Shown: positions 22,627-33,878 of the stretch, piece by piece
How positions within the stretch are numbered: the stretch's first letter is position 1
Layout of the letters: every line of letters starts with the position of its first letter
DNA from: Pseudovirgaria hyperparasitica
Lineage: Eukaryota; Ascomycota; Dothideomycetes; Acrospermales; Acrospermaceae
DNA length: 64,000 bases
Direction of reading: 5' to 3'
Assembly: GCF_010093815.1 (NCBI RefSeq)
Contig: NW_022985564.1
Span: 478,590 to 542,589 of the forward strand
Made by a program: the position numbers and the translations under genes
The notes under the pieces: generated by a model
Databases searched by the model: none
Told to the model about the DNA's origin: nothing
What the model saw: only the letters and a program-made list of their open reading frames with translations

Positions 22627-24501
22627 TCAGCGATACTCCTGCAAGCGACTTCCCTTCTCTCCTGTAGAACCGCTGTGAGAATGTCAGTATCGCTTAGACT
22701 CATTCAAAGTCAGGAACTATGGATGCTTACCCTGGGCTTCCCACTCTCTGCGCTTCTTGTGCGTCGAGCTCGGGAGTATGTCGCCAGTTCGAATGCGTTC
22801 CCAATTCTGAGGGTGGCGTGAGAGGAGATGCAGGGTCCGGGGTATATTTCCTCGCACCGCGTTCACTCGCTTCCAATTCATGTACGGGCAGTCCTACGAC
22901 ATTGGCTTGCCACGCCGTCTGCGTATCATTTTTCTCACCATCCGGCGTTCCACTAATCGTTACCTCTTTGTCGTAATCTGTCTTTCTGCGGTGCTTGAGC
23001 CAAAGGAATGTTCCAACGCCACCAAGTACTACTGCAAGAACGACACCGACCGCGATCCCAGCTTTGGCTCCCGTAGAAAGACCTCCGCCACCAGTCGGAG
23101 GGGCTTCATCTTGATTACCGTTGCCTCCACTACCAGGTCCTGAGTCCTGAATGGCATATACCGTCACGATGTCCGGGGACGGCATCGGCGAAGAGTATGC
23201 CGTTTGAGTAACCGTAAAATTGCCACGCTCATAATCTGCAAACACATACGCAGCTTGCATGAAGACCCTACCAAGCGTATACTGGGTTTCGTTCGCGGCT
23301 CGTCGAATCGGGAACCAGGGAACTGCACTCTCAAAGACTGGAAAGGAAACGTTGAGGTTAAAGGCTGAGAAAGGTACACTGATCGTGATGCTCTCACTTG
23401 ATTCGAAACCATCAGCGATGACGAATTCCACGGCAGGGTTCTTCGATGCAATCTCCCGGGCGAGGGCGAAGCTTCCAAAGTAGTACCGGTCCGCACTATC
23501 CGAATAATTCAGGTTGAAAGCCGTTTGAAATTGATCACATACGCTCCTTGGTAGCCAAAGTTCCGGAACAGTCGAGTCAATAGGCATTGTAATGGTTGTA
23601 TCCGATACCACTCGGTCGCCGTTAGGCCCGCTTTTGGTTTTTATGGACGTGACACTCAATCGAAGCGCACCTCCGGCACCGTCGGCGCCAGCAGCATCCC
23701 TATCGATTGGAGCCACCACTTGTTGTGAAGACATCAAGTTTCGATCAAAACCACCAAGCGTCAAGCTTCCAGGCGTACCTCCATACTCTGGAATTAGGTT
23801 AGCCAAAGTCATGAACAATTACAGTGCATCGCTTACGATAGTAAGCTCCGGCAGTATAGCCATACGATAGGCTTGGGATCTTGCCAGCGTCCTTCCAGGC
23901 TTGCAGTGGAGCGACACGGTCGCTGCCGCCAAGGGCTAGAGGTCTTGGATCGAGCCCTAGAACCCCCAACCACAGGTTTGAGTCCGAGTAGGTTGAAACA
24001 AGTTGGGTTTGACCATTGATGGAAGTGTTCCCAATCGCTACGGTATCGAGTCCGTATTCCGCCTTTACGCTATAGGGTCCCTGACGTTGTAAGCTTTGAT
24101 AGGTGCCTACATCCTGCCAGGAAGTGGACGAGTTCGGATCGAAGCCGTTCTGGTCAGCATTCTCAGTATACACCCCCCTTTGATATCCACAGTTAGTGAG
24201 GTCGAAGCTCTCGGGACAGCCGTTTTTGTATGGCACGGAGAACTCATGTCGATTCGTGGATAGGAGTACATTGAAGTTCTGTGCCGGAGTTCCAACCTGG
24301 ATCCCAAACCTGGGAACAGATATCAGTTTCGCTATTCACATTCGGTGAGGCAGTGTCAACCGGCACGTACGTTGACCAGTTTCCATCATTGCCGAGCCAG
24401 ACGCCTGATGGCGGGACCGATATAGCCTGCGGAGTGTCTGCTCTTTGAACTATGCTTCCAAACTGAACGTGCGATGCGACGACCAACGTCGAAAGCGCCA
24501 T
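22627..24501 (-). CDS. Membrane-anchored pepsin-like (A1 family) protein lacking the first catalytic aspartate
   Basis: Four exons: 24371..24501, 23837..24309, 22731..23787 and 22627..22672 (568 aa). Junctions give STFGIQVGTP, AYYQYGGTPGSLTLGG and a short tail. A modest signal peptide is followed by an A1-type fold: FGIQVGTPAQNF (flap side), GVLGLDP and GSLTLGGFD (conserved pepsin blocks). The first catalytic triplet (normally DTG/DTS) is STN at 61-63. The second is D272-S-T. Loss of one catalytic Asp should abolish classical aspartic protease activity. A Gly-rich linker leads to a membrane helix at about 440-465 and a cytosolic tail of about 100 residues rich in charged and Pro residues. Non-catalytic members of this family are widespread in Pezizomycotina. 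A surface binding or sensing role is inference. The last exon rests on splice signals alone. Confidence 0.82.
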
Positions 24502-25246
24502 CGATGTCGACTGCACTGTGATAAAGCGTGGAGACGTGCCACAAGCATAGGCTTCAAGGAAGATCCGGAGGATCGAAATAAGATAGGACTCTTGCGCCCG
24601 GGGAGAGCAGATGGCCCGATAAGCGTGTCTGCCATGAGCTGTTGGCCACAGGGCTAGCCTGTCGAGGTCGCCTCCACCTCGACCCGTAGGCAAACCACAG
24701 TCTTTGGAGAGGCTTCATCTACGAATCAGAAGCGTACGCTCGGGATATCATGGGCCCGTCTGGGACTCTGGGTATGTTTGCCAAGGGACCACCACTGCTA
24801 CGGCTGACGGCTGCAGTCGAGTGCATATCAAGTTGATCAACCTGCCTACCGATGCATGCTAGCGTCCTTTGCGCCCTACCGGATTGGCCACTGCTCACTT
24901 ATAGTGTGCGGCGTGGTCTGCGATGCTCTCAGAGTTGTTATCATTCGCTAATGTATCTACCTGGTGAGACGGAACGATGCACCGCAGGTGAGAGCGACGC
25001 TATCGTGGCCTTGCACTAAGCTAAGTCAATAAGCCAAGTCCATTCTGCATTGGCCAGCTCAGCTTGATATTTTTGTTGACAGTGATCGGCGGCGAGAATT
25101 GCATCCTTTAAGTACTGTGCGAACTCGCCCACGAGCAGAACTATCCTGTAGCGTGCTCGCGACGGCTTCGTTCGCTCATCGTCTTTCGTGAGCTCAAACA
25201 TTCGTTGTTCAACATAATTGTCTGTCAGCGTGTCATATAACTAAAT
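24502..25246. other. Divergent promoter region of the A1-like protein and the GPI protein
   Basis: A 745-nt head-to-head intergenic stretch between two cell-surface genes. Frames within it are not convincing. No clear TATA element or repeat is seen. Confidence 0.5.
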
Positions 25247-26355
25247 ATGGGTTTCTCACGAACGTTATCGCTATGGCTCTTTGGCATCGTGACTGTACTG
25301 GCAACTGGTATGCTTCATCGCATAATCTTACTGCATATGCTAACTCAAGACCAGACTCTGTTTCTTCGACAGCAACTCCGGCTAACGTCTCGACCACACC
25401 TACTGGCTTAACAACATCTGTTACCGGCGAAGTGAACATCTTGGCCGATCCAAACGTAGCGGCACAGACAGGTGCCCTACTTCCTTCTCTCGTTGACAAT
25501 GCCTGTCAAATTGGAGGTGTAATTGTCTCGCAAGCTCTCTGTGTCGCTGTGGAACCTTCTTCTGCCATCATGCCTCCATCACTGAGCAGCGGTCTTGATA
25601 CCCCTACGATCTCCGCTGCACCACCTCCGCCAGGTGTCAGCGACACACCATCCCCGTCCATACCGAGCTCACCAGTGCCGAGTCCCTCAGCTCCTCTTAC
25701 GACTGCAGTAACCCCAGATCCAGTCATGTCAGATGATCCCCTGCCGTCAAGTGCCGTCATCACGCCAGTACCACCGCCCGCCAATACCCCGTTGCCAAAC
25801 CCGCTATCCCCTACCATGGTATCTTCCCCACCGCCTGCGAATACACCAATACCAAATCCGCTGTCTTCTACGATTCTCACTCCACCGTCTCTTACCCCGG
25901 TAACTCCTTCCTCTGCGGCTCCTACATCAGTTTCAAGTCCGACTCCGACGTCTGATGCTCCGCCATCGTCAGTTGAGCCCACTTCTGCTGCTCCTCCGAC
26001 ATCGACAACGCCGTCACCAACTCGCCCAAGTGTACCTATGTTGTCTGATACGATACCTTCCTCAACAGTCGTCGTTTCTGGGTCCCCTCCTCTAGAGCAA
26101 ACGACCGTGATTACCGTGCCGACTGTTTTCACATCTGAGCTCACCATTATACCGTCGGGCATATCTGCGCCACCACAAGTCACAACAATTATGACAAGCA
26201 TAACCATTGGTGTGACATCAGTCATTACCTCACTTCCACCAGGCGTGACACCAGTACCATCGCCTCAACCAACTGGTGCAGCCAATTCTATCACAGTCAA
26301 AATGAGCTGGAGCTTTGGACTTGTAGCACTGATTGGAGCCTTTATTGACATTTGA
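25247..26355 (+). CDS. Ser/Thr/Pro-rich GPI-anchored cell-surface protein
   Basis: Two exons: 25247..25307 and 25355..26355 (353 aa). The ATG at 25247 opens a signal peptide (MGFSRTLSLWLFGIVTVLA). The 47-nt intron has GTATGC, a CTAAC branch site and CCAG. The short mature N-terminal domain has two cysteines (NACQIGG and QALCVAV). It is followed by about 200 residues of Ser/Thr/Pro-rich sequence expected to be O-mannosylated. That part includes an internal repeat, PPPANTP[LI]PNPLS, at about 25777-25866. The C-terminus (small residues, then a hydrophobic end with no tail) fits a GPI signal with omega site near TGAANS. Such proteins build or coat the fungal wall. No catalytic domain is seen. It is divergent from the A1-like gene. 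Confidence 0.8.
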
Positions 26356-28113
26356 GACAGAGTGCCACATTGGCAGGGGGCGTTGACGGATCTGAAGCTT
26401 CATACCCTATCTGCATTAGTGTGCGGTACGCGCACCTTAGACTTCACGACTATCCTTCACGAGTCACGACGACTTATTGACGATAATAATAATGTTAATA
26501 AACCCACATAAACCCACAATATTATTTGAACATTCTTGGTTTTGTGATTCCCGTGAGTCGACCGGCTGCAGCCTTGCCTGAATACATGTTACAAATCCCT
26601 ATCCCTATCAGGCTTTATCGACCAGATTTGGATGCAGAGAATGCGATGGAATTAATCAGTAACCGAGCTAGAGTACTCGCCCTATCGTGATAGTCGGGCT
26701 CCTTGCATCAAAGCCACCAATCACGCAGAAACCCAAGGTATACCGCGACAGTTAAACCATTGCACCAACACGGTGCAGCCTCGCCAGCCAACCAGCAATT
26801 TATCCACAATTCCACATGGCACAATCCCATCAAACCCCTCACTTACATCCCGGTTTCCCACCCCGTGCCATGCCCACGTCCGCCAGGATCCAAGCTACAC
26901 TTCCCGTCTCTGTAAGCATCCAGAACCTCCTCACTTGCATACATTTCGCCACCGCCTAAAGTGCTTTTGCGACCGCGCGACTGGGTCCACGTCGGTGGTT
27001 CTCCTCTGCCCGACCCGGTATCCCGCCCCCAAACCTGGCAGCACCGTCCCAGTATGGTCTAGCGTGCCAGATCCCGCCCGGGGCGCCCCGGAGTATAGGG
27101 TTTAGCGCGCCTGTAGCCGTCTACTGTGCTGTACTAGCGCGATCAGGGTATAGGCGGGGCAATCGAATCGGGCCGACAAGGCTGCGGTATATAAATTCTA
27201 TGAGGGGCCAATTGCAAGGCTGGACTTTTGGGAGTGGATGAATCGTATGGGTGCGCTCGCTCTGCATCGTGAAATTCGGCACTCGATGGTGCATATGGAG
27301 AATCTGGAATCGCAGCGTGGGATGAGACCTCCTTCGGGGTGTTGGCCCCGTTGGTGGCTTTGATGTGTGGTGTGGTGTGCGGCACGGGGCAAGTGCAGTA
27401 TTGTTATGTACGTGTAAAGGCTAAAGTTTGCTTAATTGCTGGGTTCTAGGTCGATGACAGCGATCAGGGAACGAATAAGAGATAAACTCGCAGCTCTTAA
27501 CCCGGCCGTCAGTAAACCGGGTCGTAACCGCGCCGGGGTCTATGATTTGTGATGTTCGATTGCAAGGCTATATGTATGTAATACCACACCACATCTTGCT
27601 CTTGCCATGTTGAATGGCATATACTAAACAGGTGCAACTGAAAATCAAGATGGGCTTTGAAGAAAGCCATATACTGTACAGATATCGGGCACAAACACAT
27701 CTTATTTCAGACTAGTATTGCACGTGATGTGCCCGGTGAATATTAGATACTAAGGGGCAGTGTTCTTTGCGGCTCAGCTATCTTTTTGCGTGACGCGGTA
27801 TCGTCAATTCACTGAATTACATATGTGTAAAATTCCACCATGCTACACTTGCATGTAGATCTGCATTGACAGACGATCCTGTCTATCTCTTTTGTCATGT
27901 AGCATTACCCAATATGATGACATCAGTTCTGTAAGTGATGATGTTTCCATTACATATACCAAAGTGCTTGACTCAGCATTGACTCGTCACCTTCAATCCT
28001 CCTGAAACATTTTCTGCACTCGATCTACCACTATAAACCATTTATCGCGTGCCATTACCATCCAGTCTCAACAAATATCCACATGAGGTACCTTTCTGGG
28101 CGTATTTCAGACA
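26356..28113. other. 1.76-kb non-coding region
   Basis: I see no gene. It contains a small AAT-rich patch with two ATAAACCCAC copies near 26500-26520 and a GC-rich patch at about 26975-27100. Short plus-strand frames at 26700-27105 are C-rich by composition and lack recognisable features. Confidence 0.5.
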
Positions 28114-29961
28114 TCATACACGGCTCATCCAAATCTGCGCAAGAGGGTTATATACCCTCTGCACTCTACCCGCGAGGAACTCCAATACAAACTCATCCGG
28201 TACATTGAAATCGACGCTGGACCAGGTAACGAAACAACTATTATCGAACATACCTACACCTCCTTCGCTAGATGTTCGTGGATTGATAGGAGTGATTTGT
28301 GGAGCGGCCCTGAAGGCTAAGTACTCCGTTCGTGGCCCAAACGTCGAGTTACTGGGCCCTGGAGATCTTAGACCCATAGGATACAGCCTAACTGTCAAGT
28401 TCTCTTGTGGTATCTCATCCTCCAGGCCAATCTGAATGAGACTCGCACGCGATTCGACGCCCTCGAAATACAGGTGCTGCAAGCCTAGGCCAGGCCTATC
28501 AGCGTCCACAGTAAATGTCAGGTTCGTGCCGCTCGAGTTTTGAGAGACATATGTACCGGCGATACTCTTCGCACCATGTTCGACACCAGCGTGCTCAGCA
28601 GCGGTGATGAATGTCTCACCAACCAGATCGCGGAGCGGGAATCGGTCAGTAGAGGCTGAAGGTCCACCGATGAGGATCGAGTAGCCGATCCCGTGGTCTG
28701 GCGACAGGGCGAATACCGTGGTGTAGCCATTGTTGCCTCCAAGCTTCGTGTACAGGTCTGAGATACGCGTTCGTGAAGAGTTCGGTGTGACGGGCAGTGC
28801 GAGACGGTAGATCTCCCAGGGTGCGCCGTTGCTGAAGACGAGTGTTGAAGTGTGGGCGCGTGGCTTCATCCATTCGCGGGTATCGGCTGGTGACAAGAGC
28901 CGGGAATTCAGTATTGAGAGGCCGATGGTGCGGAGGTCGGCTGTGCTCGTGTAGACGCCGCCAGAGCTGCTGGAAGTCAGATAGTGCATATGGCTCAAGG
29001 GAGAAAAGACATACGGTGCTTGAGTCTGAGGGTCCATACCCCACGATGAGACAGTCCCGTTTCCAGGGAGCTTGAAAGCATTCAGTCCATCTCCTCCAGG
29101 TGCAAAAGAAGTGAAGCTGCCAAGGTTGAGCTGGCCACCGAGCACATGCTGGATGGCGTCGTTGTACTTCATTCCAGTCATCCGCTCCAAGACACGACCT
29201 AAGATACCAAATCCGTTGTCTGAATATAGCGAAGTATGAAACGGTGCGAACACTGGCCGTTTGTGGTCTCGTAGACTTGCGAAATATTCTATGACGTTCA
29301 GCATGTGGCGCATTTAACAATGATGTAGACCTACCTGCATCCGTGCATTGTTGGTCCGGCGCGTCTAGACAGAACGACTCGAAGGCTATTTCAAAGTCAG
29401 CCTTGACTTTCGAAACATGGACAGCGAGAGCTCACGAAATGATCCTGTGCCTCCCATCTGGCTTGCCAGCGCACCGACAGTCACGTCTTCCCACACGATC
29501 TTCTCCAACGCACCCCCTCTATTTCCGACCAACTCCGGCAGCCACTTTGTCACCGGGTCATTGAACACTTCCAACCCTCCTGTCTGCACGAGAAGACTAT
29601 ACACAGTCATCATTTTGCTCACACTCCCGATCCGAAACACCGTGCGGTCGTCCAGAGTTCCAGCCGTGAGCGCCTCATCAAGAGCAGGGGATCTGTGTAT
29701 GTATGTGTAGATGGAGCCGTTACTATGTGTGGAGAAGACATCGGCGATGAATGTTGACGTGTTGGGGTCGATGACACCCGAAGAGAACAGCTCCTCAACT
29801 AAAGATGGAAAGGAGGACACGGCGTCTTGAAATGCAGATGCATTCGTGATGTCAAAGTTCGATGGAAATGTTGGACCTAGGATAGGACACTCTTCGGTCG
29901 GCAGGTATGTCGCTGTCGTTAGAACGACGAAAGAGGATACAATCACGGCGGAGTAATACAT
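28114..29961 (-). CDS. Secreted serine beta-lactamase-like / penicillin-binding-fold hydrolase
   Basis: Three exons: 29436..29961, 29335..29385 and 28114..29288 (583 aa). Introns are short (49 and 46 nt) with GTGAGC/TAG and GTAGGT/TAG borders. A signal peptide (MYYSAVIVSSFVVLTTATY) is followed by the beta-lactamase-fold domain. It has the catalytic S113-V-S-K116 (in FRIGSVSK), Y214-S-D-N217 and a later GGNNGY block. A C-terminal beta-rich region at about 460-583 follows. Fungal members of this superfamily include secreted esterases, lactonases and beta-lactam-type hydrolases. The substrate cannot be inferred. Active-site residues are intact, so an enzyme is likely. The small second exon encodes a Cys-containing loop (CLDAPDQQC). 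Confidence 0.85.
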
Positions 29962-30689
29962 TTTCCCCGGTTCAATCAGGATTGAGGTGAGAGATGTACT
30001 TGTCGTAATACAACGGGACTCGAATAGATTATATATGTTGTGCATATTGTTCAACTGATACTATATTTACACTCGGTAAGTCCCTGATCTTCCCGCAATA
30101 GAGCACTGACATCATTATCACAGGATGCATAAATCTCAGCTCCGTCTGGTTTAAGCAAAGAGTATGATCATCAATTCCGCAGCTGTCAGCCTTGTATAGT
30201 GGGATTGCTGGAACGAGTGGATCGCTTGAGCATCGTGAATCGATTTGGATCCAATCAGAAGCTACTCCCGGGGCTAACAACACCAAGGATGACGCTTGAG
30301 GCTGAATACACGCGTGCCAAGCCCTACCCTGTGCGCTATACGCGTATCGTAAACGGCAAAGTCTCCGCCGATCGTCACTCGCAAAATTACCCAATCCGGA
30401 AGTCGGTGTACCCAGGAGTCGTATACCGTGCAGCCACTAGTGTGGCTTCTCGTAGTTACCAATGTTCTTGCACTCTGAGTTTCTAACCTCCTATCTCTGG
30501 CCCTAATCGCATCCTCCTCTTCATCCTTCCAAACATGCCCATCCCGCTTACTTGTCCACCCAACACCGGGCCCGCCAGTACAGCAATCTGCCTTGTAACA
30601 TCCGTCGACTACGCGACTCTCTGTACAAGCACTACTGCGAGAATGTAGTGAGCAAAGGCCATATTTCCTAGCACACCCTCTTCACTTGA
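29962..30689. other. Intergenic between the beta-lactamase-like gene and the SDR pseudogene
   Basis: Contains the promoter side of the minus-strand hydrolase. No gene, clear TATA box or repeat is seen. Confidence 0.5.
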
Positions 30690-31251
30690 CGTCGCTATCC
30701 AGCCCGGATTCATTCAATAAACCTGCGCGCGGGGCCGCAATCGCCACGATCTGGGCATGTTTCAGGGCCCATACATGACACCAGATTTGGATGCCGCATC
30801 GTAACTGTAGAGAGTCTCGCCAAACTTGCTCGCTGTGCTGCCAATAAAGATTATGTTTGCGAGAGCGTACACGGAAAGTGGTGCCGGGGAGCAGTTGACG
30901 TAGGTAAGCGCGACAGACGCGAAATGTGCTTGTGAATTTAACATCAACGGTGGTGTGCCATTTCTAGAGAGACATTTCTGCTATCAGAGTGTCCTCTCGA
31001 CGAGAGAGACCGTGATTGACGATGAGAATTGTGACGGTGCCGTGGTGGGTTAATGCTTCAATGTGAGGGGGTCAAAAACACTTTCAAAGCGCACGTCAGT
31101 TTTGGGGTGTGAGATTGACAAGCTTCGAGTTGTAGTGGACTCACTTTTACGCCACGTTGTAGCAGTATTCGCACTATCTCGATTCCGATGCCACTCCTGA
31201 GCGACCTGTGACGAAGACCTGGAAATCTTTGAGGCCGAGATCGAGAGACAT
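30690..31251 (-). pseudogene. Decayed short-chain dehydrogenase/reductase (SDR) gene
   Basis: Pieces of a classical SDR occur in order on the minus strand but in different frames and with stops. They are the start MSLDLGLKDFQVFVTG, then GIGIEIVRILLQRG (the cofactor GxxxGxG zone, damaged), and VTILIVNHG (the NAG-equivalent strand). Next come a helix with TVDV and TSTFRVCRAYLRQL just after an in-frame TAG, and IIFIGSTASKFGE with YDAASKSGVMYG (the active-site Ser and the Tyr-x-x-x-Lys region). Remnants of the following IVAIAAPRAGLLN strand are last. The order and spacing match an intact SDR of about 250 aa, but at least three frame breaks and one stop are needed, so no functional product is expected. 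It lies beside AT-rich degenerate DNA. Confidence 0.75.
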
Positions 31252-32918
31252 GTCGAGTCGACAATCAGTGTTCGCGGTCGTGTGTGAGATCATTGGAACA
31301 GTCTTATGATCGAAATAGCACCACTGCTATGTCACAATAATCCATCAGGCGAGTATGCAGGTGGGGGAACGCGACTTCTCCGGCTTCAGAAGCATCGTCC
31401 GACTATTTCTCAGACGTTTTTGACTTTAAGACGGGGAATTTACCCCTTGTGAATCATGAGATTGACCGGGTCGCAAACCGTAGACCTGAGTTCGGCCCCG
31501 AACGATTTGTTTCAAGTATGTTCTACTTCTTTCAACCAATTGTATTGATAAGTCCAAGGCCCTGCTATATAATCATTCCTGTGAACTCTTCTATGTCAAA
31601 AATGTTGTGAATAAGGTGACCATATATGACTTGCGATGTGACAGACATGCACCTCAGTCTTGATGACTACTTTTTCTCTTACCGGGTCATGTAATGGTAG
31701 TGTATTTGATAGCCGAGGATTTTCGGTGTTTGGGCATAGTCTTTCGGTTCTAATTCGAGTTTTACGGCGAGAGTGGGCTACTCTCGGGCTTTGTGGAGTC
31801 TTGATCGTCTGACAAGCCAGGAGTACATTCAATTCTGTGCGCTCTCGAAGCTTCTATTCAGCCTGGGCTAGTGGTTTGGTTGAAGCATATGCGAGACCAG
31901 GGCTTAAGTGAAACTATGACACTAAAATGTGAAAACAATGTGTTAAGGGCTGAGGATTCCCATTTCGTACTAATGCACATCAAGTTTCAGGGTAAACCAG
32001 CTCAGTGAAACTCCTTAGAGTTTGATTGTGTACGTCATCAGTTCGAAGCTACTCAAGCAGAATCCGTGCAACAGCTCTGAGCCGTAGATATCACACGAAC
32101 CCCTGCGAGAGAAGAACTGCCTTGAGTTCCACGGGTCATCCAATGCATTGAATCTTCGAACGAGTGGAAATCTTGTGAGCTCTCATAGACATAAATTAGC
32201 TATAAAATTTCTACGATATGCCCGGGTGGAAAACTCCTGGTAATAATAATACAAGTAACCAAATGAGCTACTATTCACTGTAAGTTCTATGACTTACTCA
32301 GATTCTTAGCCCTCTATGCGGACCCAATGATGGAAGAACTTTATGCATATGTGGAAAGCGAGCTTATTATACAAATCAAACCACCTAAACAGCTGTAACG
32401 GTATAAGATTAACTTATCTAGTGGTAGAAGAATCCTTTGAAGATGCTCTTAGGTAATGGATTATGTGATTTCTGCTATATGTTAATCTGCATGATAGTGT
32501 ATTAGTGGCACAAAAGGCTACTCCCGATTCACGAATAAACCACTTGATATGTTCTTAGAGCACTTAGTTCATCCCTCTAACAGTGGTATCATACACAATG
32601 AGCTTTGAAGGGTATTGAAAATTCGATCTCCTTCTTGCAGGTCAGCTATGTTAAATCGTCCTATATGGTTATATTTGATATCATAAACTTGATACGAAGG
32701 CAAAAAGTTGTGGTGTACAGATAATAAATGTGTGCCTTGGTACATATGATAACTATGCCACTTGGAGCTCTATCTAAACTTCCGCTCTGGTTGTGCATGT
32801 CAGCTCCCATTCCCTGGGGGTTTATGTATTTATGTATCTATCACTACATCTCATGATACGTTTTGTGCGCCCAAGTCCTTATCATAGCTCGTCAGCACAA
32901 CCCTCCTCGACATGCCCC
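31252..32918. other. AT-rich degenerate region
   Basis: This 1.67-kb stretch is clearly AT-rich, especially at 31880-32780, and has no long open frame. It looks like old repeat or transposon DNA decayed by repeat-induced point mutation or neutral drift. I cannot recognise a transposase, integrase or reverse transcriptase in it. It separates the SDR pseudogene from an unknown gene. Confidence 0.5.
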
Positions 32919-33878
32919 TCAGTTATGCTCCATTCTGCTCTTATGTGCCGCTTTGAGCGCTGCGATAGCTTCTATCAGTCTTCTGACTGTAATTGTCCAT
33001 GGAAGACCTCCAAGAGCCGCGTACCCACCCTCCTCGTCTCCAAAGTCACTAATGCGTCCACGGCGCGTGACTGTGGATTCTCCATCCTCAAACGCCAGCA
33101 CAATCTCCTGGACACGTGGAACTGCGACCTCGTAGTCCAGGTAACGCGCCAAGGAGGGATCGGGCCGGTTGATATTTATATCTTGCCCGTTGTGGGTTAC
33201 GGTCGTGTCTTCCTGGTCGAAGTAGATCTGTAGCCGCCTGAAGGTTGCATTGTATCGGTAGGCAGCGCAGGGAATGGTAAAGAGGGGTTTATTCGGATCT
33301 GTGGCGTCTCGTGTCTGCGATGGGACGAGTACGGCCTCGACAGTCTTCATGCGAGACCCGGGGTAGATGTGGATTGGGTTCAGGCGGAGTCCTAATGAGC
33401 TATTTAGATCTCTGGTCTCTGCGGCGAAAGCCGCGTCGTACCAGCTGATGGCTGTTCCAATCTTCATGCTTCTGGAGCCGAGGGTGAAAGTTTTTGTGTC
33501 TGTTCCGAATGATTTGATGAAACGCCATTCGACGGCTCTCAGGGGACGCTCGTTCGCGTACGTATCGCGTGAGACGAGCGTGCAGCCAGCTAGACGTAAT
33601 CTTCTGTTCCCGTGAAATAGAGAGTCGGTATCGGGGAAGATGTAGGCGAAGCTGTACTCCCTGAGATCGGTTGTGACAACCAATTTCTCTTCTACTTGAA
33701 TATACGTGTAGGTAGTGAAAGGAACAAGGACTTTGTTTGCGATATCCAGCTTCTCAGTCACATCGTACGCGACGATGTGAGCGTCCCATAACGAGTAGAT
33801 CTGAGGGTGGTCGGTGTGAGGGATAATGTACGTTTGACTCCCTGGAGTCTCGGGCCCGTCTTCCTGGAATATTGACAT
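32919..33878 (-). CDS. Hypothetical protein, about 319 aa
   Basis: A single uninterrupted frame of 320 codons from an ATG at 33878 (MSIFQEDG). The frame stays open further upstream but has no ATG there. I do not recognise the family. The sequence has normal coding character: balanced composition and alternating hydrophobic/polar segments suggesting beta-rich folding. Examples are TYIIPHTDHPQIYSLWDA, FTTYTYIQVEEKLVV and IYFDQEDTTVTHNGQ. There is no signal peptide or strong membrane segment, apart from a mildly hydrophobic stretch near the C-terminus (LGGLPWTITVRRLIEAI). It is flanked on both sides by long non-coding DNA, suggesting an accessory or lineage-restricted gene. An unseen upstream exon is possible. 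Confidence 0.6.
   Translation of the reverse strand: MSIFQEDGPETPGSQTYIIPHTDHPQIYSLWDAHIVAYDVTEKLDIANKVLVPFTTYTYIQVEEKLVVTTDLREYSFAYIFPDTDSLFHGNRRLRLAGCTLVSRDTYANERPLRAVEWRFIKSFGTDTKTFTLGSRSMKIGTAISWYDAAFAAETRDLNSSLGLRLNPIHIYPGSRMKTVEAVLVPSQTRDATDPNKPLFTIPCAAYRYNATFRRLQIYFDQEDTTVTHNGQDININRPDPSLARYLDYEVAVPRVQEIVLAFEDGESTVTRRGRISDFGDEEGGYAALGGLPWTITVRRLIEAIAALKAAHKSRMEHN

Noticed and set aside
25506-26225. 239-codon minus-strand frame antisense to the GPI protein
   Set aside because: Gly/Val/Asp-rich complement of a Ser/Thr/Pro-rich gene with no start or domain support.
26700-27105. Plus-strand Pro/His/Ser-rich frames as a small gene
   Set aside because: Composition-driven; no domain, no clear start context, no splice partner.
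27170-27200. Short GGGCCGACAAGG stretch with TCGAATC nearby, as a tRNA remnant
   Set aside because: No acceptor or anticodon stem can be formed around it.
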